From NCBI GenBank assembly GCA_036655715.1, contig JAVVPO010000001.1:62001-126000 (forward strand): a stretch of DNA of 64,000 nt. The letters run 5' to 3'. The translations under genes and the position numbers were made by a program. Source of the stretch: JAVVPO01 sp036655715. GTDB taxonomy: Bacteria > Bacillota > Clostridia > Lachnospirales > Cellulosilyticaceae. Below the pieces are notes generated by a model. It had not been told where the DNA came from. It saw only the letters and a list, made by a program, of their open reading frames with translations, and ran no database searches. This document shows, one piece after another, positions 25,583 to 34,021 of this stretch (within the stretch, counting starts at the first letter, position 1; each line of letters opens with the position of its first letter).

Positions 25583-26490
25583 TTACATTTTCTCTGGTAC
25601 TTCTATCCCTAATAAGTCTAAGCAAGTCACCAAAATTTCTCTAGTTAACGTAATTAGTTTAATCCATGAGGCTTGTCTTAGAGCATCTTCTTCTGCAATA
25701 ATTTTATTCTCATGATAAAAACGATTAAAGGCGTTTGATAATTCATAAATATACTGACATATTTTATGCGGCGCATACTCCATAAAACTACTGCTCATTA
25801 CTTCATGTATTCCAGTAAGTTTTAGCATAAGTTGGTGTTCACTTTCACTACTAGGTCCTTGTATCTTAGCCGGATCTACTAACACCTGTTCATGAGATTC
25901 GAAAAATTTATGGAGAATAGATTTAATTCTTACAACTGTATAAAGTAGACATGGGCCTGTATTTCCTTCAAATGCAGTAAATCTATCTAGGTCAAAAACA
26001 TAGTCCTTTGAAACCTGATTGGATAAATCGCCATATTTAAGTGCTGATAGCCCTACTTTCTTCGCCACTTCCCATGCATCATCTGATGTCATCGTTTTAT
26101 TATCCATTATTCTTTCATAAACTTTCTCATTCACGTTACTTATAAGATTTTCAAGTCTCATCACTCCGCCATCACGTGTTTTAAAAGGCTTACCATCTTT
26201 TCCATTCTCTCTACTATAGTCGCTAAATCTGTTGTACTATACAAAGTTGCTCCATTAGATTTAACTAAAATACATGGTGGAATTTCTTTTGTATCACTGT
26301 CTTCTTTTACATCCACAATAAGTGCTCCCTCACTTTTATAAACTTTAGCCGCTCCTAACGCCCCATTGCATTGAAACTCAGATAGGTCAGGTCTATTAGA
26401 CAAAGTCACCATCCCATATTTTTCATCATACTCACATTTAACAAATGCCTCTTTGACTATTTCAGTCACTAAATCTATTAACTTTTTCAT
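25583..26490 (-). pseudogene. argS: Arginyl-tRNA synthetase with internal deletions
   Basis: Two frames overlapping by four bases hold pieces of ArgRS. The first (26161-26490) starts with the N-terminal domain ending SEFQCNGALGAAKVYK, then jumps to the catalytic-domain piece IPPCILVKSNGATLYSTTDLA. The second (25583-26164) begins MRLENLISNVNEKV and runs through the complete anticodon-binding domain (TAFEGNTGPCLLYT and onwards) to the C-terminus. Missing are most of the catalytic domain with the HIGH motif, and the segment before MRLENL. A normal ArgRS is about 560-590 residues; these frames together make about 300. It cannot charge tRNA, so another argS must exist elsewhere. A functional T-box leader lies upstream. 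Confidence 0.88.
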
Positions 26491-26526
26491 CTCTTCATCC
26501 TCCTTTTCCTATTTTAGTGCATAAAA

Positions 26527-26763
26527 AAAACGCCTCTTATTCTATAAGAGACGGACTCATTCCGTGGTACCACTCAAATTGATTACTTACGCAATCCACT
26601 CATTACTTTAACGCAGCTAACGTCACACCCTACTTATTCATTCAGGTAGCTTCTCCGAGGCCCTCTTCTCCTTGTGATATCTTGTAGGACTTACACCATA
26701 CTCCTACTCGCTGTTAGAAATCTCAAAAGGATACTGTTCTCTTCATAGAATTTAATACTATTT
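26527..26763 (-). promoter_or_regulatory. T-box riboswitch leader of argS
   Basis: On the minus strand the T-box sequence GAGTGGTACCACG (26563-26575) is followed by a hairpin CGTCTCTTAT/ATAAGAGGCG and eight T (to 26527), which is the terminator. Upstream AGCGAGTAGG and GGTGTAAGTCCTAC match the stem I AG-bulge region. T-box leaders sense uncharged tRNA; the argS piece behind it implies tRNA-Arg. I could not fix the specifier codon by eye. Confidence 0.9.
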
Positions 26764-26769
26764 CTAATG

Positions 26770-26797
26770 ATTATATCTATATTTTTTAAACTGTCAA
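26770..26797 (-). promoter_or_regulatory. Strong SigA-type promoter of the T-box/argS unit
   Basis: On the minus strand TTGACA (26792-26797), 16-base spacer, TATAAT (26770-26775); both hexamers are consensus. Confidence 0.85.
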
Positions 26798-26822
26798 TTC
26801 CAAATTATCATTACCATCAGAA

Positions 26823-28019
26823 TCAACCTAATTTTTTAATAAATACAACCTTTAAATAATTTCCCTCTTTAAACTCTGGTAACGTTCTAAAATCCTCTGG
26901 CAAAGAAAACTCCTCTAATAACTGATATTTATTTTCCATTTCATTAAAAGCTATCTCAATAAACTTTTTAAATTTAGTCATATTAAATGAACTACAGTTT
27001 GTAGAGGCTACAATAATACCTTCTTTGTCTGTAATTTCTATTGCTTCTTTTAAAAGATTTTTATAGTCTTTCTCGGCACTAAAAGTGAATTTTTTAGACC
27101 TTGCAAAACTAGGAGGATCAAGAATCACCATATCAAATTTAAGTTCTTTCCTAACTGCATACTTAAAGTATTTAAAAACATCTTCAACAATGATACTTTG
27201 CTCTTTATAATCAATATTATTCACACTAAATTGCTCAGCTGTTTTGCTTTGACTTCTATTGGCAAGGTCTACACTTGTCGTTTTAGTAGCACCGCCTACT
27301 GCTGCAAAAATGGAAAAGGCTCCTGTATAAGAAAAGGTATTTAATACGTTTCTACCTTTTGCATACTTATCCCTAATAAGCTTTCTCACTTCTCTTTGAT
27401 CAAGGAATACACCTACCATCGCTCCATCATTTAGGTAAACAGCAAAATTGATGTTGTTTTCTTTTACAATCAGAGGAAAATTTGGTTCTTCTCCCCATAT
27501 AAAGTCATTGTCTTCTATATACTTGCCTTCTGTATCAAATCTCTTTTTCTCATAAATCCCTTTAATACCCTCTATATGCTGCAATGTACTCATAACTTCA
27601 TCTTTAAAAGTATATATTCCCGTACTATACCAGCTTACCACATAGTAGCCATCATAATAATCAATAATGAGCCCACCAATACCATCGCCTTCTCCATTGA
27701 ATACTCTAAAAGCTGTAGTTGCTTCACTCTCATAGAGATTTTTTCTTCTGGCCAAAGCAGCTGTTATTCTTCTTTCAAAAAAGGCTTTGTCTATGGTTTC
27801 ACTTTCTTTGTTACTTAATATCCAACCATAACCTTTATTTTGTCTACCATAATATCCTTTACCAATAAAACTATTTTTCTCATCAACAAGATAAACAATA
27901 TCCCCTTCGGTATTTAAATCCTTTATATTTATGATTGCTTCTTTAGCAATAAGTGGATACCCACTTTTAAATTCTTTAGCAAATGTTGGTCTAATCTTTA
28001 GTTTTACTTCTAATCTCAT
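26823..28019 (-). CDS. Class I SAM-dependent rRNA methyltransferase, RlmI-like
   Basis: RlmI and its relatives methylate C5 of a 23S rRNA cytosine. The 398-residue protein has an N-terminal PUA domain (KEAIINIKDLNTEGDIVYLVD region), the RlmI-family GIKGIYEKKR and LNDGAMVGVFLDQREVR (about residue 200), the SAM motif FSYTGAFSIFAAVGG, and motif IV DPPSFARSKK. The C-terminus contains STNCSSFNM, with the catalytic region seen in this family (position of the Cys present). Length agrees with RlmI (about 396). The site methylated here is inferred from the family. It stands alone. Confidence 0.9.
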   Translation of the reverse strand: MRLEVKLKIRPTFAKEFKSGYPLIAKEAIINIKDLNTEGDIVYLVDEKNSFIGKGYYGRQNKGYGWILSNKESETIDKAFFERRITAALARRKNLYESEATTAFRVFNGEGDGIGGLIIDYYDGYYVVSWYSTGIYTFKDEVMSTLQHIEGIKGIYEKKRFDTEGKYIEDNDFIWGEEPNFPLIVKENNINFAVYLNDGAMVGVFLDQREVRKLIRDKYAKGRNVLNTFSYTGAFSIFAAVGGATKTTSVDLANRSQSKTAEQFSVNNIDYKEQSIIVEDVFKYFKYAVRKELKFDMVILDPPSFARSKKFTFSAEKDYKNLLKEAIEITDKEGIIVASTNCSSFNMTKFKKFIEIAFNEMENKYQLLEEFSLPEDFRTLPEFKEGNYLKVVFIKKLG

Positions 28020-28212
28020 TTCGGTCCTCTTCTTAATTATATTCTATACCTAGTATAGCCTTACTTGCGGCTTATTTTTCACAGGCAACTCTTTTACACT
28101 TTTTCTTATTACATTATAAACTAAACCTTACCTGGCTACAATTCCTTAATCTGTATTTATTCCATTCTATTAAATCATCTTCTTATAACTTATATTGTTC
28201 TAAATCTTTTTT

Positions 28213-28524
28213 TTAATACTCCGTAATAAATTTAAATTCTTTAATGTTTTCCATCAGCTGATTAATTTCTTCAATATATCTTCCAACACTTACACTAACT
28301 TCCTCTGAAGATACTGAATTTTCCTATGCGATAGCCGCTAAGCCTTGTACTGAATCAAACGCTTTACTTATTTCTTTTGACTGTCTACTTAAGTGATTAA
28401 TTGTATCAATCATGGAGTAAGATACACTCTGGATACTTTGATTAGCTTCAAAACTAATATTTTTAACAGCTTCATAACTCTTATCAATTTTTTCTACTGC
28501 ACGCTCGAGTTCTAGTTTGTTCAT
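28213..28524 (-). pseudogene. Methyl-accepting chemotaxis protein C-terminal remnant with in-frame stop
   Basis: The frame opens MNKLELERAVEKIDKSYEAV and contains the end of an MCP signalling helix: FDSVQGLAAIA, then an in-frame amber codon (28324-28326), then ENSVSSEEVSVSV and a tail ending EINQLMENIKEFKF before the stop at 28213. MCPs normally read AIAEENSASSEEVSASV at this place, so the TAG replaces a Glu codon. The whole sensor, membrane and most of the signalling part are absent. No function is expected. Confidence 0.75.
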
Positions 28525-28769
28525 TTGCTCACTCTCACAATCTGTCTCATACTATTTACTGTACTTATCTAAACTTTAAGTACTTTCTTATCTTTTGTCA
28601 ACACTTGTCTCTAAGTCTAAATTTAATCTTCTATTAAGAATAATTTTGCCTTTACTCAGTTCTTTCCTATAAAATGCATTCTGTCTGATAAAAATTCGCA
28701 TTCCCACAAATAATATGCTATGATTAATCAGTTGTAAAATTATTTGTATAGAGTGAAAGGTAATTAATA

Positions 28770-29882
28770 ATGAACTTTAACCAATTAGGTATTAATGAAA
28801 ATATGATAAACGTGCTTAAAAAATTAGGAATTACAGAGCCCACTCCTATTCAGGAGCAAAGTATTCCTCTTATCAAAGAAGGTAAAGATGTTATTGCTGA
28901 AGCACAAACAGGTACAGGAAAAACACTTGCCTTCTTACTGCCTATCTTTGAAAACATCTCTGTTGATATGCCACATACTCAAGTCCTTATTATTTCTCCA
29001 ACACGTGAGTTAGCTCTTCAAATTACAGAAGAAGCTACCAAACTTGCAGTAGCTAAAAACATTAATGTACTTGCAGCCTATGGTGGAAAAGACTTGAATT
29101 CTCAGTTTAAAAAGTTAAAAGGTACAGTCCATGTAGTTATTGCTACGCCAGGTAGACTTTTAGACCATATTAAACGTCAAACAATAGACTTAAGTCATCT
29201 TAAAACTTTTGTTCTAGATGAAGCAGATGAGATGCTTTTCATGGGATTCAAAAACGAAGTAGAAGCTATTATTAGTATGACTCCTAAAAAGCGTCAGACC
29301 CTTTGCTTCTCTGCAACAATGAATTCTGCTGTTAAAAAACTAGCTTATCGCTATATGAAAGATCCAGTAGTAGTCACTGTTCAAAAGAAAGAAGTTACGC
29401 TAAAAGCGATTAAACAGTTTGTAGTAGAAACAACCGACCGTCACAAACAAGCTGCTCTCTTTTCAATCCTTGAAGAAGATAACCCCTTTATGGCTATCAT
29501 CTTCTGTCGTACAAAAAGAAGAGCTGATGTCCTAGAACTGGCTATGAAAGGTGAAGGTTATAACTGCAAAAAATTACACAGTGACATCCCTCAACCTAAG
29601 CGTGAGCGTATTATGAAATCTTTTAGAAATACAGAAATTCAATATCTCATTGCTACAGATGTAGCCGCTAGAGGAATTGATGTAACCGGCGTGACTCATA
29701 TTTATAATTATGATATCCCAGAAACAGTAGAATCCTATATTCACCGTATCGGTCGTACAGGCAGAGCGGGTGAAGAAGGTTATACTTGTGCTTTTATCGA
29801 TCCAAAGAATCAACAACTTTTAAATGACATTGAAACGACTATTGGATTTAAACTTCCCAAAAGACAAGTAACCCTTAAGTAG
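28770..29882 (+). CDS. DEAD-box RNA helicase, short core type
   Basis: ATP-dependent RNA helicase of the DEAD-box family. The Q motif FNQLGINENMINVLKKLGI, motif I AQTGTGKT, motif Ia PTRELA, motif Ib TPGR, motif II DEAD, motif III SAT, motif V ARGIDV and motif VI HRIGRTGRAG are all present in 370 residues. Unlike CshA, DbpA or the enzyme at 61398, there is no C-terminal RNA-binding extension; the protein ends a few residues after motif VI (LPKRQVTLK). It would need a partner for targeting. It is a single gene ended by a strong bidirectional terminator. The helicase class is certain, target unknown. Confidence 0.93.
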   Translation: MNFNQLGINENMINVLKKLGITEPTPIQEQSIPLIKEGKDVIAEAQTGTGKTLAFLLPIFENISVDMPHTQVLIISPTRELALQITEEATKLAVAKNINVLAAYGGKDLNSQFKKLKGTVHVVIATPGRLLDHIKRQTIDLSHLKTFVLDEADEMLFMGFKNEVEAIISMTPKKRQTLCFSATMNSAVKKLAYRYMKDPVVVTVQKKEVTLKAIKQFVVETTDRHKQAALFSILEEDNPFMAIIFCRTKRRADVLELAMKGEGYNCKKLHSDIPQPKRERIMKSFRNTEIQYLIATDVAARGIDVTGVTHIYNYDIPETVESYIHRIGRTGRAGEEGYTCAFIDPKNQQLLNDIETTIGFKLPKRQVTLK

Positions 29883-29894
29883 ACATTTATCCTT

Positions 29895-29961
29895 ATAAAA
29901 AAAGGAGCTGTTATGAATCAACTTATTTTAAAACAAGTTGTGTAACAGCTCCTTTTTTTAT
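29895..29961. terminator. Bidirectional terminator after the short DEAD-box gene
   Basis: Nineteen-base perfect arms (29895-29913 and 29943-29961) with A and T runs, plus an inner CAACTT/AAGTTG hairpin. Confidence 0.85.
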
Positions 29962-30278
29962 GCTTCTCCTGCTAAATCCGCATATCTAGCTTCTACTAAT
30001 GTACTTAACTGATGAGGTGCAAGAGTTACTTGCACGCCTATTTTTCCTGCACTAATGGTTAAGGTTTCTAAGCTTTTTGCCGTCTCATGAATAAAGGTTT
30101 TAAACAACTTTTTCATTCCTATCGGAGAACATCCACCTCTGATATATCCAGTTGTCCCTAGCAAGTCTCCCCCAGGCAGCATCTCTATTTTCTTTTCCCC
30201 ACATACTTTACTCACCTTTTTAAGGTCAAGTTCTAAGTACATTGGTCTTTACTTCGCTCATCGCTTCAGATACTCCTT
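29958..30278 (-). pseudogene. YbaK/EbsC-type Cys-tRNA(Pro) deacylase remnant
   Basis: On the minus strand an ATG near 30278 gives MSEVKTNVLRT and stops; this matches the start of YbaK proteins (VKTNAMRxLD). From 30242 a second frame reads ELDLKKVSKVCGEKKIEM, then LLGTTGYIRGGCSPIGMKK and SAGKIGVQVTLAP, the conserved C-terminal two-thirds. About 50-60 residues between the two pieces are missing, so the substrate pocket is incomplete. Intact members have about 155-160 residues and remove cysteine wrongly attached to tRNA-Pro. A short alternative frame (94 aa) is unlikely to be active. Confidence 0.75.
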
Positions 30279-30287
30279 TAATTTTTA

Positions 30288-30749
30288 TTAGGCTTTCTTA
30301 TATTTCATCTTAACATGCTCGATACCCGCTTCTTCATATACATCTGAAACTTCTTTAAACCCTACTGACCTGTAAAGCGGTACGATATAAGCTTGTGCCG
30401 AAAGGGTAATGGCAGACTCTTGCCATTCTTCAGTGATAAACGCAATACCTCTTTTTATCATTTCGGCTGCTATTCCCCTTCTTCTTGCCTGCTCTAAAAC
30501 CAAGATACGTCCCATACCAGGCGTTTCATAAACCGTTCCCTTAGGTAGCATTCTAGCATAAGCCACTACGCGGCTCCCTTCTCTACTAAAAATATGATAA
30601 GCTACCTTATCTAAGTCATCAAAGTCATTTTCACAAGTAATTTCTTGTTCTGTGACAAATACCTCAAATCTAGATTTAACGATTTCATAAAGCTCTTCTG
30701 TTGTTAATTGTACAAAGGATTTAATTTCCCACTGTCTTGTACTTTCCAT
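30288..30749 (-). CDS. GNAT acetyltransferase, ElaA-like
   Basis: A predicted acetyl-CoA-dependent N-acetyltransferase of 153 residues. It follows the ElaA pattern: LYEIVKSRFEVFVTEQEITC at residues about 20-39, then DDLDKVAYHIF, the beta-4 strand VAYARMLPKG, the CoA-binding segment MGRILVLEQARRRGIAAEMI (the R/QxxGxG/A-type loop is RRRGIA) and a late YRSVGFKEVSDVY. All core parts of the fold are seen. Substrate is unknown. It follows the HD-domain gene by about 20 bases on the same strand, so the two may be co-transcribed. Confidence 0.88.
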   Translation of the reverse strand: MESTRQWEIKSFVQLTTEELYEIVKSRFEVFVTEQEITCENDFDDLDKVAYHIFSREGSRVVAYARMLPKGTVYETPGMGRILVLEQARRRGIAAEMIKRGIAFITEEWQESAITLSAQAYIVPLYRSVGFKEVSDVYEEAGIEHVKMKYKKA

Positions 30750-30771
30750 CTTAACCTCCCCTTTTTCTTCT

Positions 30772-31365
30772 CTAGTTTTTGATATAACCTTGTTTGATGC
30801 AATCTTTAATTACAAAGTTCACTAAATTTCTCAGCTCTTGTGGTCCTTCTTTTAAGGTGATTTCATTTCTGTTATAGACCTTCTCAGCTGAAATACCATG
30901 CTCCTTCCAAGAGCCACCTTGAGTTGCATAATTAAGTAATAACGGTTGCATACGATCTAACATATTTCCATACTTAGCTTCTTCTGTTTCACCCGCTTCA
31001 AATTCTTCCCATAGCTCATGAAACTCTAGGCCTTGTTCCTTAGGTAGCATCCCAAATATTTTATCAGCTGCTTCTTGTTCTCTTTCCTCTTTATCTTCAT
31101 ATCCCTTTTCATCAAAAGCGAATGTGTCTCCCGCATAAATTTCTACCAGGTCATGTATAAGTACCATTTTAATGACTTTACTTACATTCACCTGATGCCC
31201 TACATACTCAGCAAATAAAAATGCCATAATCCCCATATGCCAAGAGTGTTCTGCATCATTTTCATGTCTACTGCCATCTGCTACGTAGGTCATACGGAAT
31301 ATATTTTTCACCTTATCTATTTCAATTAAGAATGCCATTTGTTTTCTTAGTCTATCATCTAACAT
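30772..31365 (-). CDS. HD-domain hydrolase, YfbR/HDDC2-like 5'-nucleotidase
   Basis: HD-domain metal-dependent phosphohydrolase of 197 residues, similar to YfbR/HDDC2, which dephosphorylate deoxynucleoside monophosphates. Metal ligands are visible: the HENDAEHSWHMG motif (His and HD-like pair, near residue 31-42), VLIHDLVEIYAGD (near residue 69-81) and a later Asp in LDRMQPLLLNY. The extra acidic insertion (EDKEEREQEAADKIF) is usual for this subfamily. The ribosome-binding site (aaggag) precedes the ATG. It lies upstream of the GNAT gene. Confidence 0.88.
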   Translation of the reverse strand: MLDDRLRKQMAFLIEIDKVKNIFRMTYVADGSRHENDAEHSWHMGIMAFLFAEYVGHQVNVSKVIKMVLIHDLVEIYAGDTFAFDEKGYEDKEEREQEAADKIFGMLPKEQGLEFHELWEEFEAGETEEAKYGNMLDRMQPLLLNYATQGGSWKEHGISAEKVYNRNEITLKEGPQELRNLVNFVIKDCIKQGYIKN

Positions 31366-31453
31366 GTGTGTACTCCTTTTTACTTTGCCTTTTATCTATT
31401 AGAATTATTTAATATTTTTCATTATAACTCTTTGCCTAATAATTGTCACCTAT

Positions 31454-31950
31454 CTACTTATTTGTTTTCATGCTAGTTGATTTCCTTGTAGAATGGGAAA
31501 ACTCACTAGTTAAGTTAGGCTGATACATGGATAAGAATACAAAATCAAGCTGGAGTCTATTGACTAACTCCACAATATCCTCTGCATAGTACCTTAGATT
31601 TACCACATGAATTTCTGAAAATACCGTAGATAAAAAAGTAAATTCCCACGTAAGTAAGCAAAATATTTATCTGTATCATAAATATTCCCCTCTTGTCTAA
31701 AAGCTGGGACTAAAAATAGTGATTCTTCAAAACGACCTTGTAATTTTTCCGTCGTGCCTTGATTAGTAGACTGTATAATATAATTGGTATCGAACTTCGG
31801 ATAGATAACTGTAAAGTGATCCACTCCATTATAGTAAATATCTGTTTTTCTACCCATTGATCCCACAAAACTTTATTTATAGGTGATAAAATTATAGTGC
31901 TCTTTTTGTGTATAAAAATTGTTTGGATCCAGATTTATGTCGTACTCTAA
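31454..31950 (-). pseudogene. DHHW/SGNH-like cell-surface protein remnant
   Basis: Several frames together resemble the DHHW family of surface esterase-like proteins. From about 31945: YDINLDPNNFYTQKEHY, a stop, then from 31866 GSMGRKTDIYYNGVDHFTVI and ESLFLVPAFRQEGNIYDTDK; after a frameshift FLSTVFSEIHVVNLRYYAED and VFLSMYQPNLTSE. The arrangement and the conserved NLRYY-type strand fit, but internal parts are missing and frames change. A possible start (MQTQKLSHKML) lies at about 32130. The family assignment is by pattern only; the broken state is clear. Confidence 0.45.
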
Positions 31951-32183
31951 ATTAATTTTTCGGATAATTAACAATCATTGTTTCGCCTGATTTATGATGG
32001 GCTCATAGGCTATCAGTATATTGTTCCAAATCCTATGGGTATAGTATAAAAAATTCTCTAGGAGCGAGATCTAATCGACGATAAATCAGCAAAGATAAAT
32101 AACATCTTATGACTTAATTTTTGTGTCTGCATTGCTTTGGTAACTCCTTTTCTGCCAACCTTTTATAGCTTCTTTCATAATAC
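31951..32183. other. Non-coding stretch, possible decayed start of the DHHW-like gene
   Basis: No intact reading frame or signal is seen. On the minus strand short pieces such as MQTQKLSHKMLFIF near 32130 could be the former signal segment of the neighbouring remnant. Confidence 0.35.
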
Positions 32184-32218
32184 AAAACAGCACCTAATCA
32201 AAGATTAGATGCTGTTTT
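32184..32218. terminator. Terminator after the SAM methyltransferase gene
   Basis: AAAACAGCAcCTAATC (32184-32199) pairs with GATTAGaTGCTGTTTT (32203-32218) with one mismatch. It lies downstream of the minus-strand methyltransferase. Confidence 0.7.
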
Positions 32219-32314
32219 GCTGAGTTATTATTTTATCACAAAATATTTCTGTTGAAAACGATTTTCCTCTATCATTAATATTTCCCATTTTAAAACATGC
32301 TCTAAATGCGTTAT

Positions 32315-32974
32315 TTATTTGATGCACTTAAAATATACAATAGACTTTTCATTATCTAAGTACACTTCTCTATAATAAGATTTTAATACTTCATACAACT
32401 CTTCCTTGGTATAAAATGGTGGTGTAAACCACTCACTAGGTACAAGAAACCTATCGACTACAAAATCAGTAAGTTCCCTCTCCCCCTTTATATAGAAGCA
32501 CCCACAAAATATCCCACCATATTTAAGCACACGTGCTATCTCGGCAAAGGCTCTATTTTTATAGGGAAATACATGAAATCCATTCATAGATAACACAAGG
32601 TCAAAACCTTCATCTGTGAAATGCAAACTTCTTGGATTCCCTTGCATACATGTTACATTAATCAATCCATTTTCTGTGAATAGTTTTTTTGCTTGTCTTA
32701 GCATATCCTCTGAGTAATCAAGCGCTATAATATTAGCTTTTGTTAATGCCTTGTATTTTTCACATGTTACAAAACCCGTTCCTACAGGAATTTCAAGCAA
32801 CCTGCCTCTAAAATCATCTGGAATCATATCTAGCACTTTACTTACATAGTCTTCATCTTGAATGCCCCATGCCAATTTGTTATAAAGTTTAAATCCTAAA
32901 GATTGCTTAGTAAATCCATCTTTATCTTCCAATAGCTGATAAGCTCTTATCATTTCTTCTTCCTTACTAGACAT
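32315..32974 (-). CDS. Class I SAM-dependent methyltransferase, unknown substrate
   Basis: A 219-residue methyltransferase of the UbiE/Methyltransf_11 fold. Motif I is RLLEIPVGTGFVTC (residues about 56-69), the acidic ribose-binding residue is in IIALDYSEDML, and the post-motif region is FDLVLSMNGFHVFPYKN, followed by ARVLKYGGIFCGCFY. The N-terminal helix LAWGIQDEDYVSKVLDMIPDD is a lid. In motif I, IPVGTG replaces the usual DxGxG, which is seen in some natural members. Substrate is unknown. It lies 35 bases after the aldo/keto reductase on the same strand. Confidence 0.86.
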   Translation of the reverse strand: MSSKEEEMIRAYQLLEDKDGFTKQSLGFKLYNKLAWGIQDEDYVSKVLDMIPDDFRGRLLEIPVGTGFVTCEKYKALTKANIIALDYSEDMLRQAKKLFTENGLINVTCMQGNPRSLHFTDEGFDLVLSMNGFHVFPYKNRAFAEIARVLKYGGIFCGCFYIKGERELTDFVVDRFLVPSEWFTPPFYTKEELYEVLKSYYREVYLDNEKSIVYFKCIK

Positions 32975-33009
32975 AGATTTTCATGGCACCTTCCTTTTAT
33001 AGGCCTTAC

Positions 33010-33927
33010 TTAAGGTAATTTATTTCCTGCTGCTTTATAAATTTCATACCATTCTGTTCTTGTTAAACTCACTTCTGATGCCTTACAAATTTCTTGTACA
33101 CGCTTTGCATTTGTGCTGCCTAATATAGGTTGCATCTTGGCTGGATGTCTTAAAATCCATGCAATAGCCACTGCTGAATTAGTCACATCTCTTTCAGCTG
33201 CTATTCTATCTAAGACTATATTTAGTTCTGGAAACTTAGGATGGTCTAAGAATACGCCTTCAAAAAATCCATATTGGAAAGGTGACCATGGCTGAATAGT
33301 TATATCCTTTAACCTGCAGTACTCTAATACGCCACCGTCATAATCAATAGAAGGCGCATGCTTCATGTTCACATTAAACCCACTATCTATCATTCCTGTG
33401 TGCATAATACTAAATTGTAATTGGTTAATGATGAGCTTCTGGTCTACATATTTTTGTAAAAGTTCTGTTTGCACCTGGTTAAAATTACTTACCCCAAAGT
33501 ATTTGACCTTACCACTCTTTGCTAACAGGCTGAAAGCTTCTGCTACTTCTTCTGGCTCCATAAGGGTATCAGGTCTATGTAATAAAAGCGTATCTACATA
33601 GTCTATATCTAATCTTTTCAAACTTCCCTCTACGGCTTCTAAAATATATTCTTTGGAGAAATTATACATGCCTCCTCCAATCCCGCATTTTGTCTGGATA
33701 ATCATTTTCTCTCTTGGCACGTCAACTGTTTTCATTGCCTGCCCAAAGATTCTTTCTGACTCCCCTTTACCATAAATATCTGCATGATCAAAAAAATTAA
33801 TCCCTGCTTCAAAAGCAGTTGTAATGAGTTTAGCTACTTCCTTCTCACTATTTCCTACTATTCTCATACATCCAAGTGCAATTTCTGAACCGCTTAATTC
33901 ACTGTTTCCTATGTTGATATACTTCAA
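33010..33927 (-). CDS. Aldo/keto reductase, YdhF-like
   Basis: A NADPH-dependent TIM-barrel oxidoreductase of 305 residues. The catalytic tetrad is visible: Asp and Tyr in FFDHADIYGKGESE, Lys in MIIQTKCGI, and His in DTLLLHRPD. Cofactor-side features are GVSNFNQVQTELLQKYV and, at the C-terminus, ILGSTNAKRVQEICKAS. It resembles E. coli YdhF more than the larger AKR groups. Substrate is unknown; such enzymes reduce aldehydes or ketosugars. The start ATG has a GC-poor but acceptable ribosome-binding site (ggggg). It precedes the methyltransferase gene. Confidence 0.9.
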   Translation of the reverse strand: MKYINIGNSELSGSEIALGCMRIVGNSEKEVAKLITTAFEAGINFFDHADIYGKGESERIFGQAMKTVDVPREKMIIQTKCGIGGGMYNFSKEYILEAVEGSLKRLDIDYVDTLLLHRPDTLMEPEEVAEAFSLLAKSGKVKYFGVSNFNQVQTELLQKYVDQKLIINQLQFSIMHTGMIDSGFNVNMKHAPSIDYDGGVLEYCRLKDITIQPWSPFQYGFFEGVFLDHPKFPELNIVLDRIAAERDVTNSAVAIAWILRHPAKMQPILGSTNAKRVQEICKASEVSLTRTEWYEIYKAAGNKLP

Positions 33928-34021
33928 TTTAACCCCCCCATTACTTCTATATTCTTATTATTCTTTCATTGTAGCCTATTACTCTCAATAAATATACATT
34001 ATCCTTATATATTTATTGCCT

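Noticed and set aside
25583..26490. Two independent small tRNA-binding proteins
   Set aside because: The order, reading-frame change and T-box in front fit one damaged argS better; no homologous small proteins are known to me.
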